Assembly: GCA_021820785.1 (NCBI GenBank)
Contig: JAKADE010000252.1
Span: forward strand, 1 to 5,143
DNA length: 5,143 bases
Source of the DNA: Pseudomonadota bacterium
GTDB lineage: Bacteria; Pseudomonadota; Gammaproteobacteria; Steroidobacterales; Steroidobacteraceae
Direction: 5' to 3'
Position 1 is the stretch's first letter; each line of letters starts with the position of its first letter. The position numbers and the translations under genes were made by a program. Shown here in pieces: positions 1 through 5,143 of the stretch. Below the pieces are notes generated by a model, which was given only the letters and a program-made list of their open reading frames with translations, did not search any database and was not told the origin of the DNA.

Positions 1-253
<253 letters not shown>

Positions 254-268
254 TACAAAGTGGCGCGT

Positions 269-297
269 AATCTAGCAACCGATAGCACATTGAGCAA
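269..297 (-). promoter_or_regulatory. Candidate sigma70-type promoter for mreB
   Basis: On the minus strand TTGCTC (292-297) is followed after exactly 17 bases by TAGATT (269-274). These match the -35 and -10 consensus at 3 of 6 and 4 of 6 positions. Transcription would begin near position 262 and give a leader of about 60-65 bases containing the stem-loop at 231-253. It lies in one of the few less GC-rich stretches of the window, which supports the call. The match is only moderate. Confidence 0.4.
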
Positions 298-312
298 GGC
301 AACATGTATGAT
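284..312 (+). promoter_or_regulatory. Candidate sigma70-type promoter for gatCAB
   Basis: TATGAT (307-312) matches the -10 consensus at 5 of 6 positions. AGCACA (284-289), 17 bases upstream, matches the -35 consensus only in its last three bases. Transcription would start near 319, leaving about 28 bases before the gatC ATG at 347. The element overlaps the candidate mreB promoter on the opposite strand. The weak -35 makes this tentative. Confidence 0.35.
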
Positions 313-346
313 TTCGAGCCCAGTTCACGCCGCGCCCGAAGCACCG

Positions 347-637
347 ATGGCCCTGACCCGCGAGCAAGTCGAAAACATCGCCCACCTGGCCCGCCTCGAG
401 CTCGAGCCGGCCGAGATCCCGCGCTTCCAGCAGAACCTCTCGAGCATCGTCGAGTTCATCGGCGAGCTCGAGCGGGCCGAGACCGCAGGGATCGCGCCCA
501 TGGCCCATCCGCTGCCGGGTCTGACCCAGCGGCTGCGCCCCGATGTGGTCAGCGAGCCCGATGAGCGCGAGCTGTACCAGAAAAACGCCCCGCAGGTGGC
601 CGCCGGGCTCTACCTGGTGCCCAAGGTCATTGAATGA
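347..637 (+). CDS. gatC: GatC, small subunit of Asp/Glu-tRNA amidotransferase (96 aa)
   Basis: GatC is the non-catalytic small subunit of the GatCAB complex. It wraps around the GatA-GatB interface and stabilises the complex in the cytoplasm. The protein begins [20 protein letters not shown], a typical GatC start with a short helical N-terminal part. It has a helix over residues 22-45, the [12 protein letters not shown] segment in the middle, and the characteristic C-terminal ending YLVPKVIE. Its length of 96 residues is normal for the family (about 95). The reading frame is open back to a TTG at 191, which would overlap mreB, and an in-frame ATG lies at 308. The ATG at 347 is preferred because homologs begin there and the upstream residues resemble nothing in the family. 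No strong ribosome binding site is visible before any of these starts. It is the first gene of the gatCAB operon; its TGA is 16 bases before gatA. Confidence 0.95.
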   Translation: MALTREQVENIAHLARLELEPAEIPRFQQNLSSIVEFIGELERAETAGIAPMAHPLPGLTQRLRPDVVSEPDERELYQKNAPQVAAGLYLVPKVIE

Positions 638-654
638 GGCCGCCGCAGCCGTGA
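634..654 (+). other. Six-codon mini-ORF bridging gatC stop and gatA start
   Basis: ATG AGG CCG CCG CAG CCG TGA encodes MRPPQP. Its ATG overlaps the gatC TGA as ATGA (634-637), and its TGA overlaps the gatA ATG as TGATG (652-656). It could pass terminating ribosomes from gatC to gatA, as stop-restart overlaps do elsewhere. The GAGG at 636-639 lies inside it and is the only ribosome-binding-like sequence near gatA, 14 bases from the ATG. The overlaps are seen directly; that it is translated is only a suggestion, and chance is quite possible in such a short stretch. Confidence 0.3.
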
Positions 655-2108
655 TGTACCGTCAAACCCTCACTCAGCTCGCGGCCGATCTGCGCGCCCG
701 CAGAGTCTCCAGCGTCGAGCTGGTGCGCGCCTTTCTGGCGCGCATCGAGGCGAGCCAGCGCGATCTGAACGCCTTCGTCACGGTCACGGCCGAGCAGGCG
801 CTCGCGCAGGCCGAAGCGGCCGACCGGGCGCTCGCCGCCGGCCGGGGCGGGGCGCTCGAAGGCGTCCCGTTCGGGCACAAGGACCTGTTCTGCACCGCCG
901 GGGTGCGCACCACCTGCGGCTCGCGCATGCTCGAGCGCTTCATCTCGCCCTACGATGCCACCGTGGTGAGCCGGCTGAAGGCCGCCGGCGCGGTGATGCT
1001 CGGCAAACTCAACATGGACGAGTTCGCCATGGGCTCCTCGAACGAGACCAGCTATTTCGGCCCGGTGCGCAATCCCTGGAACCGCGCGCTCGTGCCCGGC
1101 GGCTCCTCGGGCGGCTCGGCGGCCGCCGTGGCCGCGCGGCTGCTGCCGGCCGCCACGGCGACCGATACCGGCGGTTCGATCCGCCAGCCGGCCGCCTTCT
1201 GCGGGGTCACTGGCATCAAGCCGACCTACGGGCGCGTCTCGCGCTACGGCATGATTGCCTTTGCCTCGAGCCTCGATCAGGCCGGGGTCATCGCCGCGAG
1301 CGCCGAGGACGCCGCGCGGGTGCTGCGCGAGATGGCCGGGTTCGACCCGCGCGACTCGACCAGCGTCGATGCGCCGGTGCCCGATTATCTCGCCGGGCTC
1401 GATCAGCCGCTCTCGGGGCTGAAGATCGGCGTGCTGAAGGAGTTCTTCGATACCGGACTCGACGCAGCCTACGAGCGCTGCGTGCGCGAGGCGCTCCAGG
1501 TGTTCGAGCGTCTCGGGGCGAGCGTGCGCGAGGTGAGTCTGCCGAACATTCCGCTGTCGGTGCCCGTGTACTACGTGGTGGCTCCGGCGGAGTGCTCCTC
1601 GAACCTCGCCCGCTACGACGGGGTGCGCTTCGGGCACCGCTGCGCCGAGGCCCGCGACCTCGAGGACCTGTACAAGCGTTCGCGCTCCGAGGGCTTCGGC
1701 GCCGAGGTCAAGCGGCGCATCATGACCGGTACCTACGTGCTCTCCGCGGGCTACTACGACGCGTACTACCTCAAAGCGCAGCGCGTGCGCCGCCTGATCG
1801 CGGCGGACTTCGAGCGGGCATTCGGGGAGGTGGACCTGCTGATGGGCCCGACGACGCCCACGGCCGCGTTCGAGCTTGGCGCCAAAGTGGCCGATCCCAT
1901 CACCATGTATCTGAACGACATTTACACCATCGGGGCGAACCTGGCCGGGCTGCCGGCGATGTCGGTGCCGTGCGGCTTCGCCGCGGGCCTGCCGGCCGGT
2001 CTGCAGATCATCGGGCCGCACTTCGCCGAGGCGCGTCTGCTCAACGCCGCGCACCGCTACCAGCGCGAGACCGACTGGCATCTGCGCATTCCGGAGGCGT
2101 ACGCATGA
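654..2108 (+). CDS. gatA: GatA, amidase subunit of Asp/Glu-tRNA amidotransferase (484 aa)
   Basis: GatA hydrolyses glutamine to ammonia, which travels through the complex to GatB for amidation of Glu-tRNA(Gln) or Asp-tRNA(Asn). It belongs to the amidase-signature family, and the signature fold fills nearly the whole protein. The Ser-cisSer-Lys catalytic triad is intact: Lys76 in GHKDLFC, Ser151 in the [13 protein letters not shown] loop (149-161), and Ser175 in [14 protein letters not shown]. The 75- and 24-residue spacings equal those I recall for Staphylococcus aureus GatA (Lys79, Ser154, Ser178). The length is normal. The ATG at 654 gives [13 protein letters not shown], where homologs start. 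An in-frame GTG (651) and TTG (630) are possible but less likely. The only Shine-Dalgarno-like sequence is GAGG at 636-639, rather far away, so coupling to gatC translation is plausible. It overlaps gatB by four bases (ATGA). Confidence 0.97.
   Translation: MYRQTLTQLAADLRARRVSSVELVRAFLARIEASQRDLNAFVTVTAEQALAQAEAADRALAAGRGGALEGVPFGHKDLFCTAGVRTTCGSRMLERFISPYDATVVSRLKAAGAVMLGKLNMDEFAMGSSNETSYFGPVRNPWNRALVPGGSSGGSAAAVAARLLPAATATDTGGSIRQPAAFCGVTGIKPTYGRVSRYGMIAFASSLDQAGVIAASAEDAARVLREMAGFDPRDSTSVDAPVPDYLAGLDQPLSGLKIGVLKEFFDTGLDAAYERCVREALQVFERLGASVREVSLPNIPLSVPVYYVVAPAECSSNLARYDGVRFGHRCAEARDLEDLYKRSRSEGFGAEVKRRIMTGTYVLSAGYYDAYYLKAQRVRRLIAADFERAFGEVDLLMGPTTPTAAFELGAKVADPITMYLNDIYTIGANLAGLPAMSVPCGFAAGLPAGLQIIGPHFAEARLLNAAHRYQRETDWHLRIPEAYA
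2105..2108 (+). promoter_or_regulatory. ATGA stop/start overlap coupling gatA and gatB
   Basis: The gatB ATG (2105-2107) shares bases with the gatA TGA (2106-2108). A GGAGG-like GGAGGCG lies just upstream (2093-2099), six bases before the gatB ATG, and provides a clear ribosome binding site inside the end of gatA. This is the best Shine-Dalgarno sequence in the operon and fixes the gatB start. Confidence 0.75.
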
Positions 2109-3544
2109 GCGCCTGGGAAACGGTCATCGGGCTGGAGATCCACGCCCAGCTCGCCACGCGCTCGAAGATCTTCTCCGGGGCGGCAACCGCGTACGGCGCG
2201 GCGCCGAATTCCCAGGCCTGCCTGGTCGATCTGGGTTATCCGGGCGTGCTGCCGGTGCTCAACGCCGAGGCAGTGCGCATGGCGGTGCGCTTCGGGCTCG
2301 CCATTGGCGCGCGCATCGAGCGCCACTCGGTGTTCGCGCGCAAGAACTACTTCTACCCGGACCTGCCGAAGGGCTATCAGATCAGCCAGTACGAGCTGCC
2401 GATCGTGGCCGCCGGCTCGATCGAGATCGTGCTCGAGGACGGCACGGTCAAGCGCATCGGCGTGACGCGCGCGCATCTGGAGGAAGATGCCGGCAAGTCA
2501 CTGCACGAGGGCCTCGGGGCGCTCACCGGCATCGACCTGAACCGGGCCGGCACGCCGCTCATCGAGATCGTCTCGGAGCCCGAGCTGCGCTCGGCGAAGG
2601 AAGCCGTCGCCTACATGAAGAAAGTGCACACGCTGGTGCGCTACCTGGAGATCTGCGACGGCAACATGCAGGAAGGCTCGTTCCGCTGCGATGCGAACGT
2701 GTCGGTGCGGCCGGTCGGCTCGGAGAAGTTCGGCACCCGCGCCGAGATCAAGAACATCAACTCGTTCCGCTACGTCGAGAAGGCGATCCAGTACGAGGCG
2801 GCACGCCAGATCGAGCTGATCGAGTCCGGCGGCAAGGTGGTCCAGGAAACGCGTCTGTGGGATCCGGACAAGGGCGAGACCCGCTCGATGCGCTCGAAGG
2901 AAGAGGCGAACGACTACCGCTACTTCCCGGATCCGGATCTGCTGCCGCTCGAGATCGACGAGGCCTATATCGAGGCGGTGCGCGAGGCGCTGCCGGAGCT
3001 GCCCGATGCCAAGGCGGAGCGGTTCGTCGCCGAGTACGGGCTGTCGGCCTACGATGCGCTCGTGCTCACCGCGAGCCGCGAGCTGGCCGACTACTACGAG
3101 GCGGTGGTGCGCGCCGTGCCCGAGCAGCCGAAGCTCGCGGCGAACTGGGTGATGGGCGAGCTGTCCGCGGCGCTGAACAAGGACGGCGTGGACATCGGCG
3201 CCGGCCGGCTCAGTGCCGAGCGGCTCGCGGGCCTGCTGGTACGCATCGCCGATGACACCATCTCCGGCAAGATTGCCAAGGACGTGTTCGAGGCGATGTG
3301 GGCGAGCGGCGAGAGTGCCGATGCCATCATCGAAGCGAAGGGTCTGAAGCAGATCACCGACACCGGCGCGATCGAGCAGGCCATCGAGGCCGTCATGGCG
3401 AAGAACCCGGCTCAGCTCGCCGAGTTCCGCGCCGGCAAAGACAAGCTGTTCGGGTTCTTCGTCGGTCAGGTCATGAAGGCGACGCAGGGCAAGGCCAACC
3501 CCGCGCAGCTGAACGAGCTGCTGAAGAAGAAGCTGCCCGGTTGA
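2105..3544 (+). CDS. gatB: GatB, tRNA-binding kinase/transamidase subunit of Asp/Glu-tRNA amidotransferase (479 aa)
   Basis: GatB binds the mischarged tRNA, phosphorylates the Glu or Asp side chain with ATP, and replaces the phosphate with ammonia from GatA. The N-terminal cradle/kinase domain (about residues 1-290) contains GLEIHAQL (9-16), [20 protein letters not shown] (78-97), HLEEDAGKS (124-132), the GatB signature [16 protein letters not shown] (144-159), [18 protein letters not shown] (185-202), EIKNINSFR (214-222) and [13 protein letters not shown] (270-282). A helical linker and the C-terminal YqeY-like tRNA-binding domain follow, with NWVMGEL (347-353) and [20 protein letters not shown] (447-466). 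The protein is full length and no key motif is broken. The start overlaps the gatA stop as ATGA (2105-2108), indicating translational coupling and one-to-one production of subunits. Sequence alone does not show whether Gln-tRNA, Asn-tRNA or both are made; that depends on which synthetases the genome has. Confidence 0.98.
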   Translation: MSAWETVIGLEIHAQLATRSKIFSGAATAYGAAPNSQACLVDLGYPGVLPVLNAEAVRMAVRFGLAIGARIERHSVFARKNYFYPDLPKGYQISQYELPIVAAGSIEIVLEDGTVKRIGVTRAHLEEDAGKSLHEGLGALTGIDLNRAGTPLIEIVSEPELRSAKEAVAYMKKVHTLVRYLEICDGNMQEGSFRCDANVSVRPVGSEKFGTRAEIKNINSFRYVEKAIQYEAARQIELIESGGKVVQETRLWDPDKGETRSMRSKEEANDYRYFPDPDLLPLEIDEAYIEAVREALPELPDAKAERFVAEYGLSAYDALVLTASRELADYYEAVVRAVPEQPKLAANWVMGELSAALNKDGVDIGAGRLSAERLAGLLVRIADDTISGKIAKDVFEAMWASGESADAIIEAKGLKQITDTGAIEQAIEAVMAKNPAQLAEFRAGKDKLFGFFVGQVMKATQGKANPAQLNELLKKKLPG

Positions 3545-3575
3545 GTCGCGCCTGAGAATGCTCCATGCTGCGCGC

Positions 3576-4496
3576 ATGGACGCTGAGACAGGTTCCGACA
3601 CGGTACGCCGCTTCCTCGTCGACGAGCAGCCGGTGCGCGGGCACTGGGTGCATCTGGGTGACGCGTGGCGCGCGCTGCGCGCCAACGGCGAATACCCGCC
3701 CGCGGTGCGCGCGCTGCTCGGCGAAGCGGTTGCCGCCTCGGTGCTGCTCGCGGCAACGCTGAAGTTCCGCGGGCGGCTGACGCTGCAGATGCAGGGTCAC
3801 GGCGCCGTCAGTCTGCTCGTCGCGCAATGTACCCACGAGTTCGGGGTGCGGGCCGTGGCGCATTACGACGAGACGCTCGCCGCGGCGATCGGCGAGGAAC
3901 GCTCGGCGGGCGAGACGTTCCGCGCGCTGGTCGGGGAGGGCGGCCGGTTCACGGTCACCATCGAGGCCGATGAGCGCAACCTGCGCTACCAGGGCATCGT
4001 GCCGCTCGCCGGAGAGTCGCTCGCGCAATCCCTGGAGGCGTATTTCAGTGCCTCGGAGCAGCTGCCGACCTGCGTGCAGCTGGCCGCGGACGACGCGCGC
4101 TGTGCCGGATTGCTGGTGCAGAAGCTGCCGCAATCCGAGGCGAGCGCAGGCGCCGAGGCGCTCTGGCAGTCCGTGCTGCATGGCATGCAGCGCCTGACCC
4201 CCGGGACGCTGCTCGATGCGAGCGTGGAGTCCGTGCTCGGCACCGTGCTGCCCGAGCATGACGTGCGGCTGTTCGGTGGCTCGACGGTGATGTTCGAGTG
4301 CCGCTGCGGGGAAGGCCGGGTGACCTCGCTGCTGCGCGCACTCGGGGCCGAGGAGGTCCGCGAGATCCTCGCCGAAGAAGGCGCGGTGACCGTGACGTGC
4401 GAGTTCTGCCGCCGGCCCTACCGGTTCGATGCGCAGGCCGTCGAAGCGTTGTTCACGGACAGTGGCGCGGCGGACGTGTCGGCTCTGATCCACTGA
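3576..4496 (+). CDS. hslO: Hsp33, redox-regulated holdase chaperone (306 aa)
   Basis: Hsp33 is a cytoplasmic chaperone without ATPase activity. Its C-terminal zinc site is oxidised to disulfides under oxidative stress, which unfolds a linker and lets it hold unfolding proteins. Numbered from the ATG at 3576, the zinc cysteines are intact: Cys242 and Cys244 (ECRCGEG) and Cys275 and Cys278 (VTCEFCRRPYRF), in the family order CXC-X30-CXXC. The N-terminal substrate-binding domain shows AATLKFRGRLTLQMQGHG, RYQGIVPL and the hallmark ASEQLPT; the linker LRALGAEEVREILAEEG precedes the second cysteine pair. An in-frame ATG at 3558 would add six residues (MLHAAR); 3576 fits family N-termini better, and neither has a visible ribosome binding site. 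It follows gatB by 31 bases with no terminator or promoter between, so cotranscription is likely. Three further cysteines (85, 166, 176) lie in the N-terminal domain and are not family hallmarks. Confidence 0.96.
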   Translation: MDAETGSDTVRRFLVDEQPVRGHWVHLGDAWRALRANGEYPPAVRALLGEAVAASVLLAATLKFRGRLTLQMQGHGAVSLLVAQCTHEFGVRAVAHYDETLAAAIGEERSAGETFRALVGEGGRFTVTIEADERNLRYQGIVPLAGESLAQSLEAYFSASEQLPTCVQLAADDARCAGLLVQKLPQSEASAGAEALWQSVLHGMQRLTPGTLLDASVESVLGTVLPEHDVRLFGGSTVMFECRCGEGRVTSLLRALGAEEVREILAEEGAVTVTCEFCRRPYRFDAQAVEALFTDSGAADVSALIH

Positions 4497-4515
4497 CCCG
4501 CCGGCCGGCGGGTCA
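4494..4515. terminator. Perfect 22-base palindrome at the end of hslO; possible terminator hairpin
   Basis: Bases 4494-4515 form a perfect palindrome that starts with the hslO TGA stop codon and is almost entirely G and C. As RNA it would fold as a stem of nine pairs around a GGCC loop. No T-run follows on either strand, so it is not a textbook Rho-independent terminator. Its position at the end of the presumed gatCAB-hslO transcript suggests a transcript end or a 3' stabilising hairpin. It could also be a protein-binding site. Confidence 0.4.
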
Positions 4516-4557
4516 TCCGACGCCATTGTCAGACGATGTTCTTCCGCCGGCCTCGTG

Positions 4558-4566
4558 TGCTATCCT
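4558..4566 (+). promoter_or_regulatory. Candidate extended -10 promoter for the ArsR-like gene
   Basis: TGCTATCCT (4558-4566) has the extended -10 form TGn followed by TATCCT, which matches the consensus at 4 of 6 positions. No good -35 lies 16-18 bases upstream (GTTCTT or TTCTTC around 4538-4544), though extended -10 promoters can tolerate that. Transcription would start near 4573, inside the inverted repeat at 4569-4596, leaving a leader of about 28 bases before the GTG. Confidence 0.35.
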
Positions 4567-4568
4567 GC

Positions 4569-4596
4569 ATTTAAAGATTTGTGCAATTCTTGAAAT
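4569..4596. promoter_or_regulatory. 28-base inverted repeat, probable operator of the ArsR-like regulator
   Basis: The left arm ATTTAAAGATTTG (4569-4581) and the reverse complement of the right arm (4584-4596) agree at 11 of 13 positions, with two bases (TG) between them. Two of the three next flanking positions also match (4566-4567 with 4598-4599). The repeat is AT-rich in a GC-rich background, lies just downstream of the candidate -10 and ends four bases before the GTG start. ArsR-family dimers bind such symmetric sites over their own promoters and repress until a ligand binds. The symmetry is seen directly; operator function is inferred. Confidence 0.55.
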
Positions 4597-4600
4597 CCAC

Positions 4601-5143
4601 GTGCTGCCCTTCGACGATACGCTGCTCTGGTTACGCGCCGCGGCCGAGGCGACCCGCCTGCGGCTGCTGGCCTTGTGTGCCGAGCGCGAGCTGAGCGTCT
4701 CGGACCTCGCGGAGGTGCTCGGCCAGAGCGAGCCGCGGGTCTCGCGGCATCTGCGCATCCTGACCGAGGCGGGTCTGGTCGAGCGCGTCCGCCAGGGACA
4801 ATGGGTGCACTACCGTCTGGCGCACTCGACGCCGGCGGCGAACTTCGTGCGCGGGCTCCTGGGACAGATCGAGCGCGCGGACCCGCTGCTCGCGCAGGAC
4901 CGTCAGCGCGTGCGGGCCCCGGGAGCGGCGCCGGGCACGGCACCCGCGGTCTCGCGCCTCGGGCGCGAGCTGCGTGCGGTGCTCGAGGCCGAGATGACGC
5001 CGCCGCCGGCCTCGGTGCTGCTGATCGGCGTCGAGCATCCGGAACTGCTGCTGAGCGTGGCGGAGCGGGCCGGGCAATGCACCGCGCTCGCGCATTCGCG
5101 CCGCGCGGCGCAGGCGGCCCGAGCGACGCTCGCGCGCCTGCAG
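4601..5143 (+). CDS. ArsR-family winged-helix regulator with a C-terminal methyltransferase-like region (first 181 residues; continues beyond right edge)
   Basis: Residues about 5-73 form an ArsR-type winged helix: AAAEATRLRLLALCAERELS, then LAEVLGQSEPRVSRHLRILT (recognition helix around 43-54), then the wing and VERVRQGQWVHYRLA (60-74). An Ala/Pro/Gly-rich linker follows (about 105-117). From 137 on, SVLLIGVEHPELLLSVAERAGQCTALAHSRRAAQAARATL has the beta-alpha-beta pattern of a class I methyltransferase start, but without the usual GxGxG loop. Fused ArsR-methyltransferase proteins include SahR, which controls methionine and S-adenosylmethionine cycle genes in Proteobacteria; membership here is not proven. 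The classic ArsR metal box ELCVCDL is ELSVSDL (30-36), so sensing through that site is unlikely. GTG 4601 is the only plausible start: the next Met is residue 132, and the frame upstream holds no ATG, GTG or TTG near the gene. No ribosome binding site is visible. The upstream palindrome suggests autoregulation. Confidence 0.8.
   Translation, partial: MLPFDDTLLWLRAAAEATRLRLLALCAERELSVSDLAEVLGQSEPRVSRHLRILTEAGLVERVRQGQWVHYRLAHSTPAANFVRGLLGQIERADPLLAQDRQRVRAPGAAPGTAPAVSRLGRELRAVLEAEMTPPPASVLLIGVEHPELLLSVAERAGQCTALAHSRRAAQAARATLARLQ

Noticed and set aside
290..312. TTGAGC (290-295) with TATGAT (307-312) as a gatC promoter
   Set aside because: The spacer is only 11 bases, too short for sigma70; the 17-base pairing with AGCACA was kept instead.
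543..653. N-terminal extension of gatA inside gatC
   Set aside because: The extra residues are the out-of-frame translation of the gatC end; GatA homologs begin at MYRQT-like sequence (654).
1124..1160. Nested hairpin in gatA (9-base arms CGCCGTGGC/GCCACGGCG with an inner 4-pair stem)
   Set aside because: It lies within codons for the conserved amidase core between Ser151 and Ser175. Such pairings are expected by chance in this Ala/Gly/Arg-rich, high-GC coding stretch.
627..2081. 484-codon open frame on the minus strand opposite gatA
   Set aside because: GatA is unmistakable with its full catalytic triad. The antisense frame is a by-product of high GC and third-position bias, and its translation is a low-complexity Arg/Ala/His/Gly-rich sequence with no recognisable domain.
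2498..3685. 395-codon open frame on the minus strand opposite gatB
   Set aside because: Same GC-bias effect. It covers the conserved GatB coding sequence and shows no family motif or ribosome binding site.
3471..4526. 351-codon open frame on the minus strand opposite hslO
   Set aside because: Hsp33 on the plus strand has its complete cysteine motif and hallmark segments. The antisense product resembles other GC-bias shadows.
4526..4531. TTGTCA as the -35 of the ArsR-like gene promoter
   Set aside because: It is 29 bases from the TATCCT -10 candidate, too far for a normal spacer, and no other -10 fits it.
4631..5095. 154-codon minus-strand frame at the right end
   Set aside because: It is antisense to the ArsR-like gene, which starts with GTG and runs off the window. 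The winged-helix sequence on the plus strand is clearly the real product.

Overview
The window is an ordinary, very GC-rich, densely packed piece of a proteobacterial chromosome, most likely from a gammaproteobacterium. The protein sequences and the gene order support this: mreB faces away from gatCAB across a short shared promoter region, an arrangement I recall from Pseudomonas and relatives. GatA, GatB and Hsp33 carry proteobacterial-type motifs. I see no insertion sequence, tRNA, rRNA, CRISPR array or phage gene. Base and codon use are even across the genes, so nothing suggests recent transfer. The genus cannot be named from the sequence alone.

Layout. Positions 1-198 (minus strand) hold the first 66 codons of the cell-shape actin mreB. 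Positions 199-346 are a 148-base divergent control region with overlapping candidate promoters and a strong hairpin in the mreB leader. Positions 347-3544 (plus strand) hold gatC, gatA and gatB, the complete GatCAB tRNA-dependent amidotransferase. They are tightly joined: gatC and gatA are 16 bases apart and bridged by a 6-codon mini-ORF, and gatA and gatB overlap in ATGA. After a 31-base gap without a terminator comes hslO (3576-4496), the redox-switched chaperone Hsp33. Its stop codon is the first three bases of a perfect 22-base palindrome. Positions 4497-4600 are a control region containing a candidate extended -10 element and a 28-base inverted repeat (11 of 13 arm positions matching). 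Position 4601 (GTG) starts a regulator that runs off the end, with an ArsR-type winged helix followed by what looks like the beginning of a degenerate methyltransferase-like fold.

How the genes fit together. GatCAB converts mischarged Glu-tRNA(Gln) and/or Asp-tRNA(Asn) to the correct aminoacyl-tRNA, so gatCAB is core translation machinery. hslO probably reads through from the same transcript and adds oxidative-stress protein protection. The regulator at the right edge appears to begin a new, probably self-regulated transcription unit.

The core genes are well known and I found no clearly new system. The most interesting material is small-scale: the inverted repeat before the ArsR-like gene, that protein's unusual second domain, the mini-ORF between gatC and gatA, and the structured mreB leader.
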